A DNA stretch of 32,537 nucleotides from the NCBI GenBank assembly GCA_003222395.1, contig QHWB01000072.1, forward strand, positions 1-32,537, written 5' to 3'. The stretch's first letter is position 1. Every line of letters starts with the position of its first letter. Shown here one piece after another: positions 16,022-24,229 of the stretch. Source of the DNA: Acidobacteriota bacterium. Its GTDB lineage: Bacteria; Acidobacteriota; Vicinamibacteria; Vicinamibacterales; CAVVIG01. The position numbers were made by a program, and so were the translations under genes. The notes beneath the pieces were generated by a model. It saw nothing but the letters and a program-made list of their open reading frames with translations, had not been told where the DNA came from and made no database searches.

Positions 16022-17317
16022 ATGAGCCTGGCTTCGGACACGCCACAGGAGGAGCCAGCGCGGCGCCAGCCATTCCGACGATTCTTCGGCAGCCTCGGTC
16101 CCGGCTTAATCACCGGTGCGGCAGATGACGATCCGTCGGGCATCTCCACGTACTCGGTGGCTGGCGCTAGCTTCGGGTACGCGACGCTGTGGACAGCATT
16201 CTTCTCGTTTCCTTTGATGGCCGCGATCCAACTGATGTGTGCCCGACTCGGCCTCGTTACGGGACTGGGAGTCGCCGGCGTCATTCGCCGCCGGTATCCG
16301 CTATGGGTCACCTGGTTCGCGTGCGCTCTGCTGGGAATCGCCAATACGATCAACATCGCCGCCGACCTGGACGGGATGGCGGAGACGACCGCGCTCGTGA
16401 CCCACGTACGCACGGCAGTTTGGGTCCCCGTGTACGCCGGCGTCATCGTGGCGGCCCTGATCTGGACGTCGTATCGGACGATCGCGCGGATCTTCAAATG
16501 GTTGACCCTCGTTCTTGGTGCCTACGTGATCACGGCCTTTCTGACGGCAGTCGACTGGCGGACGGCGTTGCACGCCACGTTCGTGCCTCAGATCGGCTGG
16601 ACCCGCGACTACTTCGGCGTTTTGGTGGCGATCTTCGGCACAACGATTTCTCCGTATCTGTTCTTCTGGCAGGCCGCCCAGGAAGTCGAAGAGGAACGGG
16701 CGATGGGCCGCAACCACTTGAGTCAGCGGCGCGGCGCCACGTCTGACGAACTTCGGGACTGTCGGACAGATGTCATGACGGGCATGTTCGCTTCGAATCT
16801 GATCATGTACTTCATCATTCTCACGACCGGCGCGACGTTGCATGCGAGCGGCGGAACGAACATCACGAGCGCGCGGGAAGCGGCCGAAGCGCTCCGCCCC
16901 TTGGCGGGCGATGCGGCGTACTGGCTGTTCACTCTCGGGATCATCGGCACCGGGATGCTTGCCGTGCCAGTGCTGGCAGGTTCCTGCGCATATGCCATCG
17001 CGGAAGCCGCGGCGTGGCGGCAGAGATCTTTGTCGGCGCGCCCACGGCGCGCTCGAAAGTTCTACGCCGTGATGGCGGCGGCGATGGCGATGGGGTGGGC
17101 GCTCACGTCTGTCGGCTTCAATGCCATTCGCCTGCTCTTCGTGACGGCGATCATCAACGGCGTGTTGGCACCGCCACTCGTGTTGATCATCGTGTTGCTC
17201 ACGTCCGATCGAACGGTGATGGGCGACTCGGTGAATCCGCGCGTTCTTACCTGGCTAGGCTGGGCGACGTTTGGCACCATGATCACGGCCGCACTCGGAT
17301 TGCTCTTCGGCCGTTGA
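16022..17317 (+). CDS. Nramp-family metal transporter with atypical binding motifs
   Basis: A 431-residue integral membrane protein with about 11 hydrophobic helices. It begins with a polar tail, then GPGLITGAADDDPSGISTYS, the Nramp helix-1 signature, where the canonical DPGN is DPSG. Helix 6 reads FGTTISPYLFFWQAAQEVEE, so the canonical MPHN with its metal-binding Met is replaced by ISPY. The closing half (AYWLFTLGIIGTGMLAVPVL and GSCAYAIAEAAAW) is normal for the family. Canonical MntH proteins import Mn2+ or Fe2+ with protons; loss of the Met is known from Nramp-related Mg2+ transporters and Al/other-substrate branches, so the substrate here may differ. ATG at 16022 without strong ribosome site. 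Confidence 0.9.
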   Translation: MSLASDTPQEEPARRQPFRRFFGSLGPGLITGAADDDPSGISTYSVAGASFGYATLWTAFFSFPLMAAIQLMCARLGLVTGLGVAGVIRRRYPLWVTWFACALLGIANTINIAADLDGMAETTALVTHVRTAVWVPVYAGVIVAALIWTSYRTIARIFKWLTLVLGAYVITAFLTAVDWRTALHATFVPQIGWTRDYFGVLVAIFGTTISPYLFFWQAAQEVEEERAMGRNHLSQRRGATSDELRDCRTDVMTGMFASNLIMYFIILTTGATLHASGGTNITSAREAAEALRPLAGDAAYWLFTLGIIGTGMLAVPVLAGSCAYAIAEAAAWRQRSLSARPRRARKFYAVMAAAMAMGWALTSVGFNAIRLLFVTAIINGVLAPPLVLIIVLLTSDRTVMGDSVNPRVLTWLGWATFGTMITAALGLLFGR

Positions 17318-17376
17318 TGAGTCGATAACGTCCGCCGGCGACGCCTGCGCGACCCTCCTAGAATCACTCTCATCAA

Positions 17377-17393
17377 CCCGACGAACCGTCGGG
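17377..17393. terminator. Perfect 7-bp hairpin between Nramp and Cus operon
   Basis: cccgacg-aac-cgtcggg, an uninterrupted stem with a three-base loop 60 bases after the Nramp stop. No T-run. It could end Nramp transcription or lie in the efflux operon leader. A TTGACA at 17419-17424 follows, without a good -10 at the right spacing. Confidence 0.4.
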
Positions 17394-17454
17394 GCCGGAC
17401 CGCCAATCGGCTACGGAATTGACATTTGCGTCGCAGCACTAGCAGAATCAGTCG

Positions 17455-17829
17455 ATGCGCTCACTGACCGTCGGCTTCGTGCTGATGCTGGTCACCTCGC
17501 TGACGACGTCGGCGTGGGCCAGCTGCATCGCCGACGCTGCCATGCCGGCGAAGGCGCAAATGGCCTGCTGTAAAGCGGGCCACGACAAGTGCCCGATGCA
17601 TGGGAGTGCAAAGGACTGTTGCAAGACCGAGGGCCAGAAACAGCAGCAACTGAGCGCTGCGACTCACGAAATTGCCCGATCGCCTGTGAACACGCCGGCT
17701 CTGACCGCGACAATCAGTCCTATCGCATTGCCGTCGGCCGTCGTCGCTCGGAACTTCGCTCCTCAGCACGATGTCCTCAAAGGTCCGTCGGCTCCGGCGT
17801 ACCTCCTCATTTCCGCGCTCCTGATCTAG
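17455..17829 (+). CDS. Small Cys-rich secreted protein heading the Cus operon
   Basis: The 124-residue protein has a signal peptide (MRSLTVGFVLMLVTSLTTSA, cleavage likely after WA-S). The mature start holds six cysteines in SCIADAAMP...MACCKAGHDKCPMHGSAKDC and the CCK that follows, with nearby His and Met residues. The rest is a low-complexity Ala/Ser/Pro/Thr tail ending in a hydrophobic stretch (AYLLISALLI). The CC and HxxC/MH spacing suggests metal binding, probably Cu or Ag in the periplasm given the downstream genes; this is inference. No family recognised. ATG at 17455 has a weak site. The CusC-like gene starts 134 bases downstream. Confidence 0.75.
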   Translation: MRSLTVGFVLMLVTSLTTSAWASCIADAAMPAKAQMACCKAGHDKCPMHGSAKDCCKTEGQKQQQLSAATHEIARSPVNTPALTATISPIALPSAVVARNFAPQHDVLKGPSAPAYLLISALLI

Positions 17830-17963
17830 TCGCCCGCCTGTACGCCTAACGGACGCAGCGACCTGCGCCACCTTGCGTAGTCGCGCGTCAGTGCGGCAGC
17901 GATCGGGCCCTCGCATCGCCGGGACCTGTTTCGCATACGTGCATTCAGCAACAAGGCGGAGTT

Positions 17964-19322
17964 ATGCGACGACCAGCAGCCTTCAGTCTTTTCGTCGTTT
18001 CGACGGTTCTGATCGGAATTGCGTCCGCGGCGTCGTCCGGTGCCGCGTCCGGTGTCGAGCCGCTCCAGCGCGACTTCCAACCCTCGAGCGCGCCTCGCTT
18101 GTACGACGGCCCGCCGCTGACACTCGCCGGCGCGATTGAAGAGGCGCTGGCTAAGAACCCTGAGCTGCTGGCCGTTCGCCAGCAGACCGAGGTCGCGCGA
18201 CAGCGGCCGGCTCAGGAGCGTTTCCTGAATGCGCCGATGGCCGACGCGCAGATCTGGCAGTGGCCGCTGAACTCGGTAAATCCCGCGGACACGAACATGT
18301 ACATGTTCATGGTCACGCAGGAGCTGCCTGGTCGTGGCAAACGGCAGCTTCGCGCGACGATTGCCGAAAAGGAGGTCGCACTTGCCGAAAGTGACGTCGC
18401 GATTCGCGCGCGCGACGTCGTGAACCACGTGAAGCAGGCGTACGCGTCGCTGTTCATCGCGCGCAAGGCGGTCGACGTCACTCTGACGAGCGTCGAACTG
18501 CTGCGTGAGATAACAGACGTCTCGCAGACCAAGTACGCGATCGGCCGCATCTCCCAACAAGACGTTCTCAAACCTGTCCTCGAGCTGTCGAGGCTCCACG
18601 GCGACATCCTCACATTCGACGAGCAGGCGAGCGTCGCGGCTGCCAGGCTGAACACCCTGCTCGACCGCGCTCCTGAAACGCCAATTGGGCCACTCGTCGA
18701 GCCGCATGAGGCGGCGCTGCTCCCGGCCTCTTCCGACATGCAGCGCCTCGCCATCGAACGACAACCAGAATTGCAACGCGGACGCATCGAGATTGAGCGT
18801 GCAGAAGCCGAGCTCGTGTCGGTGAAACGGGAACACCAACCCGATTTCACGGTGCAGGGCGGCTACATGCTGATGCCGCATATGACCGACGCGTGGATGG
18901 GGCGGATCGGCGTCACGTGGCCGGACGCCCCGTGGTCGCGCGGCAAGATCGACGCGCGCGTCGCGGAGCGGACCGCGGTTCTGGAGGCAGCGAAGGCGCG
19001 CCAGCGCGGCACCGAAAACGTCGTTCGGCTGAGCGTCCAGGAAGCCTACGCTCGCGCGAAGGGAGCGCTCGACCGCGCCACGTTGCTGAGGACGACGATT
19101 CTGCCGCAGTCACGCCAGACGCTCGACGTCTCGCGCGCGGCCTATCAAACCGATCGCGTTGATTTTCAGGCGCTCATCGACAACGAACGCATCCTCCTCG
19201 ATTCCGAACTGAACTACTACCGCGCATTGAGCGACTTCGAGCAGGCGATGGCCGATCTGGAGCGCGCGGTGGGGATGGATCTCACGGCAGCCAACGCGGT
19301 CGTGACGCGCGAGGTGCAATGA
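17964..19322 (+). CDS. cusC-like: CusC/TolC-type outer-membrane efflux protein
   Basis: The 452-residue outer-membrane exit duct of a tripartite efflux pump. A GGCGGAG lies just before the ATG at 17964. Signal peptide residues 1-22 (RRPAAFSLFVVSTVLIGIAS). Two OEP repeats follow: the first from LTLAGAIEEALAKNPELLAV to about 250, with the barrel turn MYMFMVTQELPGRGKRQLRA; the second with LAIERQPELQRGRIEIERAE and LSVQEAYARAKGALDRATLL. No N-terminal lipobox cysteine is seen, unlike E. coli CusC. Its stop overlaps the next start as ATGA at 19319-19322. Confidence 0.9.
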   Translation: MRRPAAFSLFVVSTVLIGIASAASSGAASGVEPLQRDFQPSSAPRLYDGPPLTLAGAIEEALAKNPELLAVRQQTEVARQRPAQERFLNAPMADAQIWQWPLNSVNPADTNMYMFMVTQELPGRGKRQLRATIAEKEVALAESDVAIRARDVVNHVKQAYASLFIARKAVDVTLTSVELLREITDVSQTKYAIGRISQQDVLKPVLELSRLHGDILTFDEQASVAAARLNTLLDRAPETPIGPLVEPHEAALLPASSDMQRLAIERQPELQRGRIEIERAEAELVSVKREHQPDFTVQGGYMLMPHMTDAWMGRIGVTWPDAPWSRGKIDARVAERTAVLEAAKARQRGTENVVRLSVQEAYARAKGALDRATLLRTTILPQSRQTLDVSRAAYQTDRVDFQALIDNERILLDSELNYYRALSDFEQAMADLERAVGMDLTAANAVVTREVQ

Positions 19323-20818
19323 AGATGCGGCGCATACTTGTGACGTTTCTCGTCGTCGCGGCGGTGCTGACAGCCGCACTCGCGGTCGTCTATGGGCTGC
19401 GCTGGCGCGCCGCGAGGGCGCGGACGACGTCGTCCGAGCCCGCGCAGGCGGCACCGGCACAAGCGCGTGGCGAGGTGACGATCGATCCTCGACGCCAACA
19501 ACTCATCGGCGTCAGAACTGTGCGCGTAGCTCGGATCAGCACGACGCCGCGCCTGCGCACGGTCGGCGTCGTGCGGTACGACGAAACGCGGCTGACCGAC
19601 GTGAATCTGAAGCTCGAAGGGTGGATTCACGATCTCTACGTGAACTACACGGGTCAGTCTGTCAGAAGAGGCCAGCCGCTGTTCACGATCTACAGCCCCG
19701 ATCTCCTCGGTACCGAGAACGAGTATCTCCTCGCACTGAAAACACGTGACCAACTCCAGCAGTCTCAGATTCCAGAAGCGCGAACGCGCGCCGATCAGCT
19801 CGTGGATGCGGCGCGCGAGCGCCTTCGTCTCTGGGATCTTCCAACGGAACAGATCAGAGCGCTCGAACAGACCCGCCAGGCACAGCCGACCGTGACGTTT
19901 CGGTCTCCGACAGACGGCTTCGTGATCGACAAACAGGCGATCGCGGGCATGCATGTCATGCCTGGCCAGAGCTTGTACAAGCTGGTCGACCTGTCGGTGG
20001 TGTGGATCGAGGCCGATGTATACGAGGCGGAGATCGAGCGGATAGCCCTCGGCTCGCCGGCGACGGTCACGATTGAAGCCTATCCGGCTGACCGGTTTCC
20101 CGCTCGCGTCATCTACGTCTATCCGACGATGGACGAGAGAACGCGAACGGTGAAGGTACGTTTCTCGTTGGCAAACCGCGTCGGCCGGCTGAAGCCCGGC
20201 ATGTTTGCCACCGCGGAATTGCGTGGCACCGGTCGTGCCGGCCTGGTCGTCCCGGTTAACGCGGTGCTCGATTCGGGTCCGGAGCAGATCGTGTTCGTCG
20301 CGCAGGGCGACGGGTACTTTGAACCGCGCAAGGTCAAGCTCGGACACCGGCTCGACGACACGATCGAGATTGTCGAAGGACTGAAGGAGGGCGAAGACGT
20401 CGCAACCGGCGCAACGTTCTTCCTCGATTCCGAGAGCCAGCTGCGCGCTTCACTCCAGGGATACGAGGCACTCCCGAATCAATCGGCGGCGCCATCGCAG
20501 CCTGCGAACGTCGACATCACATTTCGCACCATTCCAGATCCGCCGAAGACGGGCGACAACCGGTTCGAGGTCGTCGTGAACGACGCATCCGGTAAACCGA
20601 TCGACGACGCCGATGTGAGTGTGCAGCTCTTCATGCCTGCGATGCCGACGATGAACATGCCGCCGATGCGGAGCGAGACGAAGCTGAATCGGGCCGGCGG
20701 CGGTGCATATCGAGGATCGGGGCAGGTGATGATGGCCGGCCGGTGGGACGTGACAGTCACGGTCGCGCGCGGTGGTCAGCGGCTTGGCGCCAAGCAACTC
20801 CCGGTGCTGGTGCGCTAG
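19319..20818 (+). CDS. cusB-like: CusB-type membrane-fusion protein with C-terminal YtkA-like domain
   Basis: The 499-residue periplasmic adaptor starts at the ATG overlapping the CusC-like stop. After an N-terminal anchor (ILVTFLVVAAVLTAALAVVY, residues 5-24) comes the beta-barrel/lipoyl/alpha-hairpin set: RLTDVNLKLEGWIHDLYVNY, GQSVRRGQPLFTIYSPDLLG, the hairpin with LLALKTRDQLQQSQ, then FRSPTDGFVIDKQAIAGMHV and LKPGMFATAELRG. Residues about 395-499 form an extra Ig-like module of the FixH/YtkA type (GDNRFEVVVNDASGKPIDDA) with a Met-rich loop FMPAMPTMNMPPM. The N-terminal Met sites of E. coli CusB are not seen, so the Met loop may take over metal binding; that is inference. Confidence 0.9.
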   Translation: MKMRRILVTFLVVAAVLTAALAVVYGLRWRAARARTTSSEPAQAAPAQARGEVTIDPRRQQLIGVRTVRVARISTTPRLRTVGVVRYDETRLTDVNLKLEGWIHDLYVNYTGQSVRRGQPLFTIYSPDLLGTENEYLLALKTRDQLQQSQIPEARTRADQLVDAARERLRLWDLPTEQIRALEQTRQAQPTVTFRSPTDGFVIDKQAIAGMHVMPGQSLYKLVDLSVVWIEADVYEAEIERIALGSPATVTIEAYPADRFPARVIYVYPTMDERTRTVKVRFSLANRVGRLKPGMFATAELRGTGRAGLVVPVNAVLDSGPEQIVFVAQGDGYFEPRKVKLGHRLDDTIEIVEGLKEGEDVATGATFFLDSESQLRASLQGYEALPNQSAAPSQPANVDITFRTIPDPPKTGDNRFEVVVNDASGKPIDDADVSVQLFMPAMPTMNMPPMRSETKLNRAGGGAYRGSGQVMMAGRWDVTVTVARGGQRLGAKQLPVLVR

Positions 20819-20904
20819 CGCCTGCGGCCGGCGCGAGCACAGCGATTCGTAGCGAGCGGCGCAGCGCCATCGAGCGGCGGTGGGGCCCCGCGAGGATGCA
20901 AGTG

Positions 20905-23900
20905 ATGATCAACCGAACCATCGATTGGTGCGCGGCGAATCGTTTCGTGGTGTTCACCGGAACCGTCGTGCTGACGGCGTGGGGCATTTGGGCCATGACG
21001 AAGACGCCGCTCGACGCCGTCCCGGACATTTCGGATGTCCAGGTCATCGTCTCGACCGAGTGGATCGGCCGCAGCCCCGATCTCATCGAGGATCAGATCA
21101 CCTACCCGATCGTCACGGCTCTCATCTCGACCCCGCGCGTCAAAGCGGTCCGCGGCTTCACCGATTTCGGCATTTCGTACGTCTACGTCATCTTCGAGGA
21201 CGGCACCGACATGTACTGGGCGCGGAGCCGCGTCGTCGAGTACCTGCAGGGGATTCGAGGACAACTGCCGGAGGAGGTCAACCCTGCCATCGGTCCGGAT
21301 GCGACCGGTGTGGGCTGGATCTTCGAGTACGCGCTCCTGGACGAAAGCGGTCGGCACACCCTCGCGGAGCTCCGCAGCTTCCAGGACTGGCATCTCCGCT
21401 ACTGGCTCGCAGCCGTGCCTGGCGTCGCAGAGGTCGCAAGCATCGGCGGCTTCGTCAAGCAGTACCAGGTGAACCTCGATCCGAACAAGCTGGCCGCCTA
21501 CAACGTCGGCGTCAAAGACGTCGTCAACGCCATCAAGATGAGCAACAACGACGTCGAAGGGCGGCTCCTGGAGTTTTCCGGGCGCGAGTACATGGTTCGT
21601 GGTCGCGGCTATTTGACCTCTATCGCCGACCTCGAGAAGGTGTCGTTGGGCGCCGACCTGCGTGGCACGCCGATTCGTGTGCGGGACGTTGCGCAGGTCC
21701 GGCTGGGACCGGACATCCGGCGAGGCGTTGCGGACCTCGATGGCAGAGGCGAAGTCGTCGGCGGCATCGTCGTGATGCGTTTTGGCGAGAACGCCTTGAA
21801 TGTCATCGAGCGCGTGAAGGCGAAGCTGAACGAGGTTCGGCAGTCGATGCCTGCGGGTATGAAAGTCGTACCGACCTACGATCGATCCGGGCTCATCGGT
21901 CAATCGATCACCACGTTGCGCCGAACGCTCATCGAAGAGGCGATCGCCGTCTCGATCGTCATCATCATCTTCCTGTTCCACTTCCGCTCGGCGCTGATTC
22001 CAATTCTGGCGCTGCCGATTGCCGTGCTCGCGTCGTTCATCCCGATGCACTACCTCGGCGTGACGTCGAACATCATGTCATTGGGCGGGTTGGCGCTGGC
22101 CATCGGCGTGCTCGTCGACGCATCGATCGTGATGGTGGAAAACGCCTACCGACACGTGTCGGAAGGCGAGCATACGCTGGACGCACCGACAGCGTCTAAC
22201 AGCGCCAGCAGCGAATCGCGCACGGTTCCCCATGACGAGCAGCCACGCCGGATCATCCGAGCCGCGAAGCAAGTCGCGCGCGCGATTTTCTTTTCACTGG
22301 CGATCATCGTCGTCTCGTTCGTGCCGGTTTTTCTGCTGGAGGCACAGGAAGGTCGGATGTTCCGGCCGCTGGCCTTCACCAAAACGTTCGCGATGGTCGC
22401 CGCGTCGATTCTGTCCATCACGCTCGTGCCGGTGCTGATGACGATGTTCATCCGCGGCAAGCGGTTGAAGCCGGAAGCACGGAATCCGGTGTCGCGCTTC
22501 TTCAGCGCAATCTATGCGCCCGTCATTCGACTTGCGCTGCAATGGAAATGGATGGCGCTCCTGCTCAACTTCGCCGTCGTGCCGTTGACGATTCCGCTGC
22601 TGTTCATGATCGGCAGCGAGTTCATGCCGCCGCTCTATGAAGGATCGCAGCTCTACATGCCGACTTCGCCGCCCGGACTGTCGATAACCGAGGCAACCCG
22701 GCTGCTGCAGGTCCAGGACAAGATGCTCCGGACATTTCCCGAAGTGGAAACCGTGTTCGGAACGGTCGGCCGCGGGACGACGCCGACCGACAACACGCCG
22801 ATGGGGATGGTGAACACCACCGTGACGTTGAAACCGCGCGAGCAGTGGCGGGCGGGCATGACGCTCGAGAAGCTTCAGACTGCGATGGACGCCGACCTGC
22901 AGTTTCCAGGGTTTCCGAACGTCTGGACCCAGCCGATTCGCAATCGTCTCGACATGCTGCTCACAGGGATCAAGACGCCTGTCGGCATCAAGATCCTCGG
23001 ATCCGACCTGAATGAGATTCAGCGCATTGGCGGCGACATCGAACGGATTCTTCAGAAGAGTCCAGGCACGCGGAGTGTGTTTGCGGAACGGGTCGCGCAA
23101 GGCTATTTCACCGACATCCGCATCGATCGCGAGGCAATCGCCAGATACGGATTGACGATCGGTGACGTCCAGGACGTAATCGAATCGGCAATCGGCGGGC
23201 AGAACATCACGCGCACGATCGAGGGGCGCGAGCGATATCCGGTGAACGTTCGGTACGCGCGCGGATTCCGTGACAGTCTTCCCGAGCTCGAACGCGTGCT
23301 GGTGAAAACGCCAACGCGTGCGCAGATTCCACTTGGGCAGCTCGCCGCGATCACGTTGACGCCTGGACCGGCGATGATTCGCGACGAAAACGGTCAGCTC
23401 GCCGGATATGTGTACATCGACACCGCCACGAGCGACATCGGCGGGTACGTCGACCAGGCCAAGCGCGCGATCGCGCAGTCGCTGAAGCTGCCAGCCGGTT
23501 ACACGCTGTTCTGGACCGGCCAGTACGAATTCCAGGTTCGCGCGCGCGAGCGGCTGAGACTGCTCATCCCACTCGTGTTCTTCATCATCTTCATGCTGCT
23601 GTACATGACGTTCCACTCGGCGTCCGAGGCAACGGTCGTCATGCTGTCCGTGGTGTACGCAATGACCGGCGGCGTCATCCTGCAATGGCTGCTTGGCTAT
23701 AACTTTTCCGTCGCCGTGTGGGTGGGCTACATCGCGCTGTACGGTGTCGCGGTTCAGACTGGCGTGGTGATGGTGGTCTACCTGCACGAAGCGCTCGATA
23801 GACGCCTTCGGCAGGGCGGCGAGATGACGGAACGCGACGTGCGCGAGGCGACGATTGCCGGGTCTGTGCTTCGGCTCCGCCCGAAGCTGATGACGGTGAG

Positions 23901-24111
23901 CGTCGTCATGGCCGGCCTCGTGCCGATCCTGTGGAGCACAGGCGTCGGTTCCGACATCATGAAGCCAATCGCCGCGCCGATCGTCGGCGGGATGATCACC
24001 TCGACGATTCATGTCCTCGTCATCACGCCGGTGATCTTCTGTCTCATGAAATCGCGCGCGTTACGGCGTGGCACGCTCCGCGCATCGGGGATGCATCTGG
24101 GAGGTGAATGA
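20905..24111 (+). CDS. cusA-like: CusA-type Cu(I)/Ag(I) RND efflux pump
   Basis: The 1068-residue inner-membrane proton-driven pump. The ATG at 20905 (GAGG 9 bases upstream) is preferred over the ATG at 20896; with it the proton-relay aspartate falls at position 405 (GLALAIGVLVDASIVMVENA), as in E. coli CusA. The methionine triad is complete: Met585 (LYMPTSPPG), Met635 (TPMGMVNTTV) and Met684 (NRLDMLLTGIK), equal to CusA Met573/623/672 plus 12. The shift is explained by a short polar insert near residues 425-440 (TASNSASSESRTVP). Twelve membrane helices, and FMPPLYEG as in the family. Substrate is therefore monovalent copper or silver with good confidence. 86 bases separate it from the CusB-like gene. 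Confidence 0.97.
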   Translation: MINRTIDWCAANRFVVFTGTVVLTAWGIWAMTKTPLDAVPDISDVQVIVSTEWIGRSPDLIEDQITYPIVTALISTPRVKAVRGFTDFGISYVYVIFEDGTDMYWARSRVVEYLQGIRGQLPEEVNPAIGPDATGVGWIFEYALLDESGRHTLAELRSFQDWHLRYWLAAVPGVAEVASIGGFVKQYQVNLDPNKLAAYNVGVKDVVNAIKMSNNDVEGRLLEFSGREYMVRGRGYLTSIADLEKVSLGADLRGTPIRVRDVAQVRLGPDIRRGVADLDGRGEVVGGIVVMRFGENALNVIERVKAKLNEVRQSMPAGMKVVPTYDRSGLIGQSITTLRRTLIEEAIAVSIVIIIFLFHFRSALIPILALPIAVLASFIPMHYLGVTSNIMSLGGLALAIGVLVDASIVMVENAYRHVSEGEHTLDAPTASNSASSESRTVPHDEQPRRIIRAAKQVARAIFFSLAIIVVSFVPVFLLEAQEGRMFRPLAFTKTFAMVAASILSITLVPVLMTMFIRGKRLKPEARNPVSRFFSAIYAPVIRLALQWKWMALLLNFAVVPLTIPLLFMIGSEFMPPLYEGSQLYMPTSPPGLSITEATRLLQVQDKMLRTFPEVETVFGTVGRGTTPTDNTPMGMVNTTVTLKPREQWRAGMTLEKLQTAMDADLQFPGFPNVWTQPIRNRLDMLLTGIKTPVGIKILGSDLNEIQRIGGDIERILQKSPGTRSVFAERVAQGYFTDIRIDREAIARYGLTIGDVQDVIESAIGGQNITRTIEGRERYPVNVRYARGFRDSLPELERVLVKTPTRAQIPLGQLAAITLTPGPAMIRDENGQLAGYVYIDTATSDIGGYVDQAKRAIAQSLKLPAGYTLFWTGQYEFQVRARERLRLLIPLVFFIIFMLLYMTFHSASEATVVMLSVVYAMTGGVILQWLLGYNFSVAVWVGYIALYGVAVQTGVVMVVYLHEALDRRLRQGGEMTERDVREATIAGSVLRLRPKLMTVSVVMAGLVPILWSTGVGSDIMKPIAAPIVGGMITSTIHVLVITPVIFCLMKSRALRRGTLRASGMHLGGE

Positions 24112-24224
24112 TGAATTGCGCGATGTGCGGAACCTGGATGGGTCTCGGCACGCTGATCGGCGTGCTCGTGGTCGTGCTCCTCGTCATCGTGATTTGGCGG
24201 CTGCTCAGCCAGTCGCGTCAGTAG
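24111..24224 (+). CDS. Tiny CxxC membrane peptide in the Cus operon (37 aa)
   Basis: ATG at 24111 shares its first base with the TGA of the pump gene, and GGGAGGTGA lies directly upstream; an ATG at 24108 would add one Met. The product is MNCAMCGTWMGLGTLIGVLV then VVLLVIVIWRLLSQSRQ: a short N-terminus with a CxxC and three Met residues, then one membrane helix of about 20 residues and a basic end. Topology would leave the CxxC on one side of the inner membrane next to the pump. It is too short for routine gene callers. A metal-relay or pump-subunit role is inference from position and the Cys/Met residues. Confidence 0.75.
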   Translation: MNCAMCGTWMGLGTLIGVLVVVLLVIVIWRLLSQSRQ

Positions 24225-24229
24225 CGCCC

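Noticed and set aside
17419-17447. Sigma-70 promoter (TTGACA) before the Cys-rich protein
   Set aside because: The -35 matches but no acceptable -10 lies 16-18 bases away, so it is not listed as a promoter.
22294-24012. 572-codon minus-strand open frame inside cusA
   Set aside because: Shadow of the CusA-like gene; His/Arg/Asp-rich composition with no domain.
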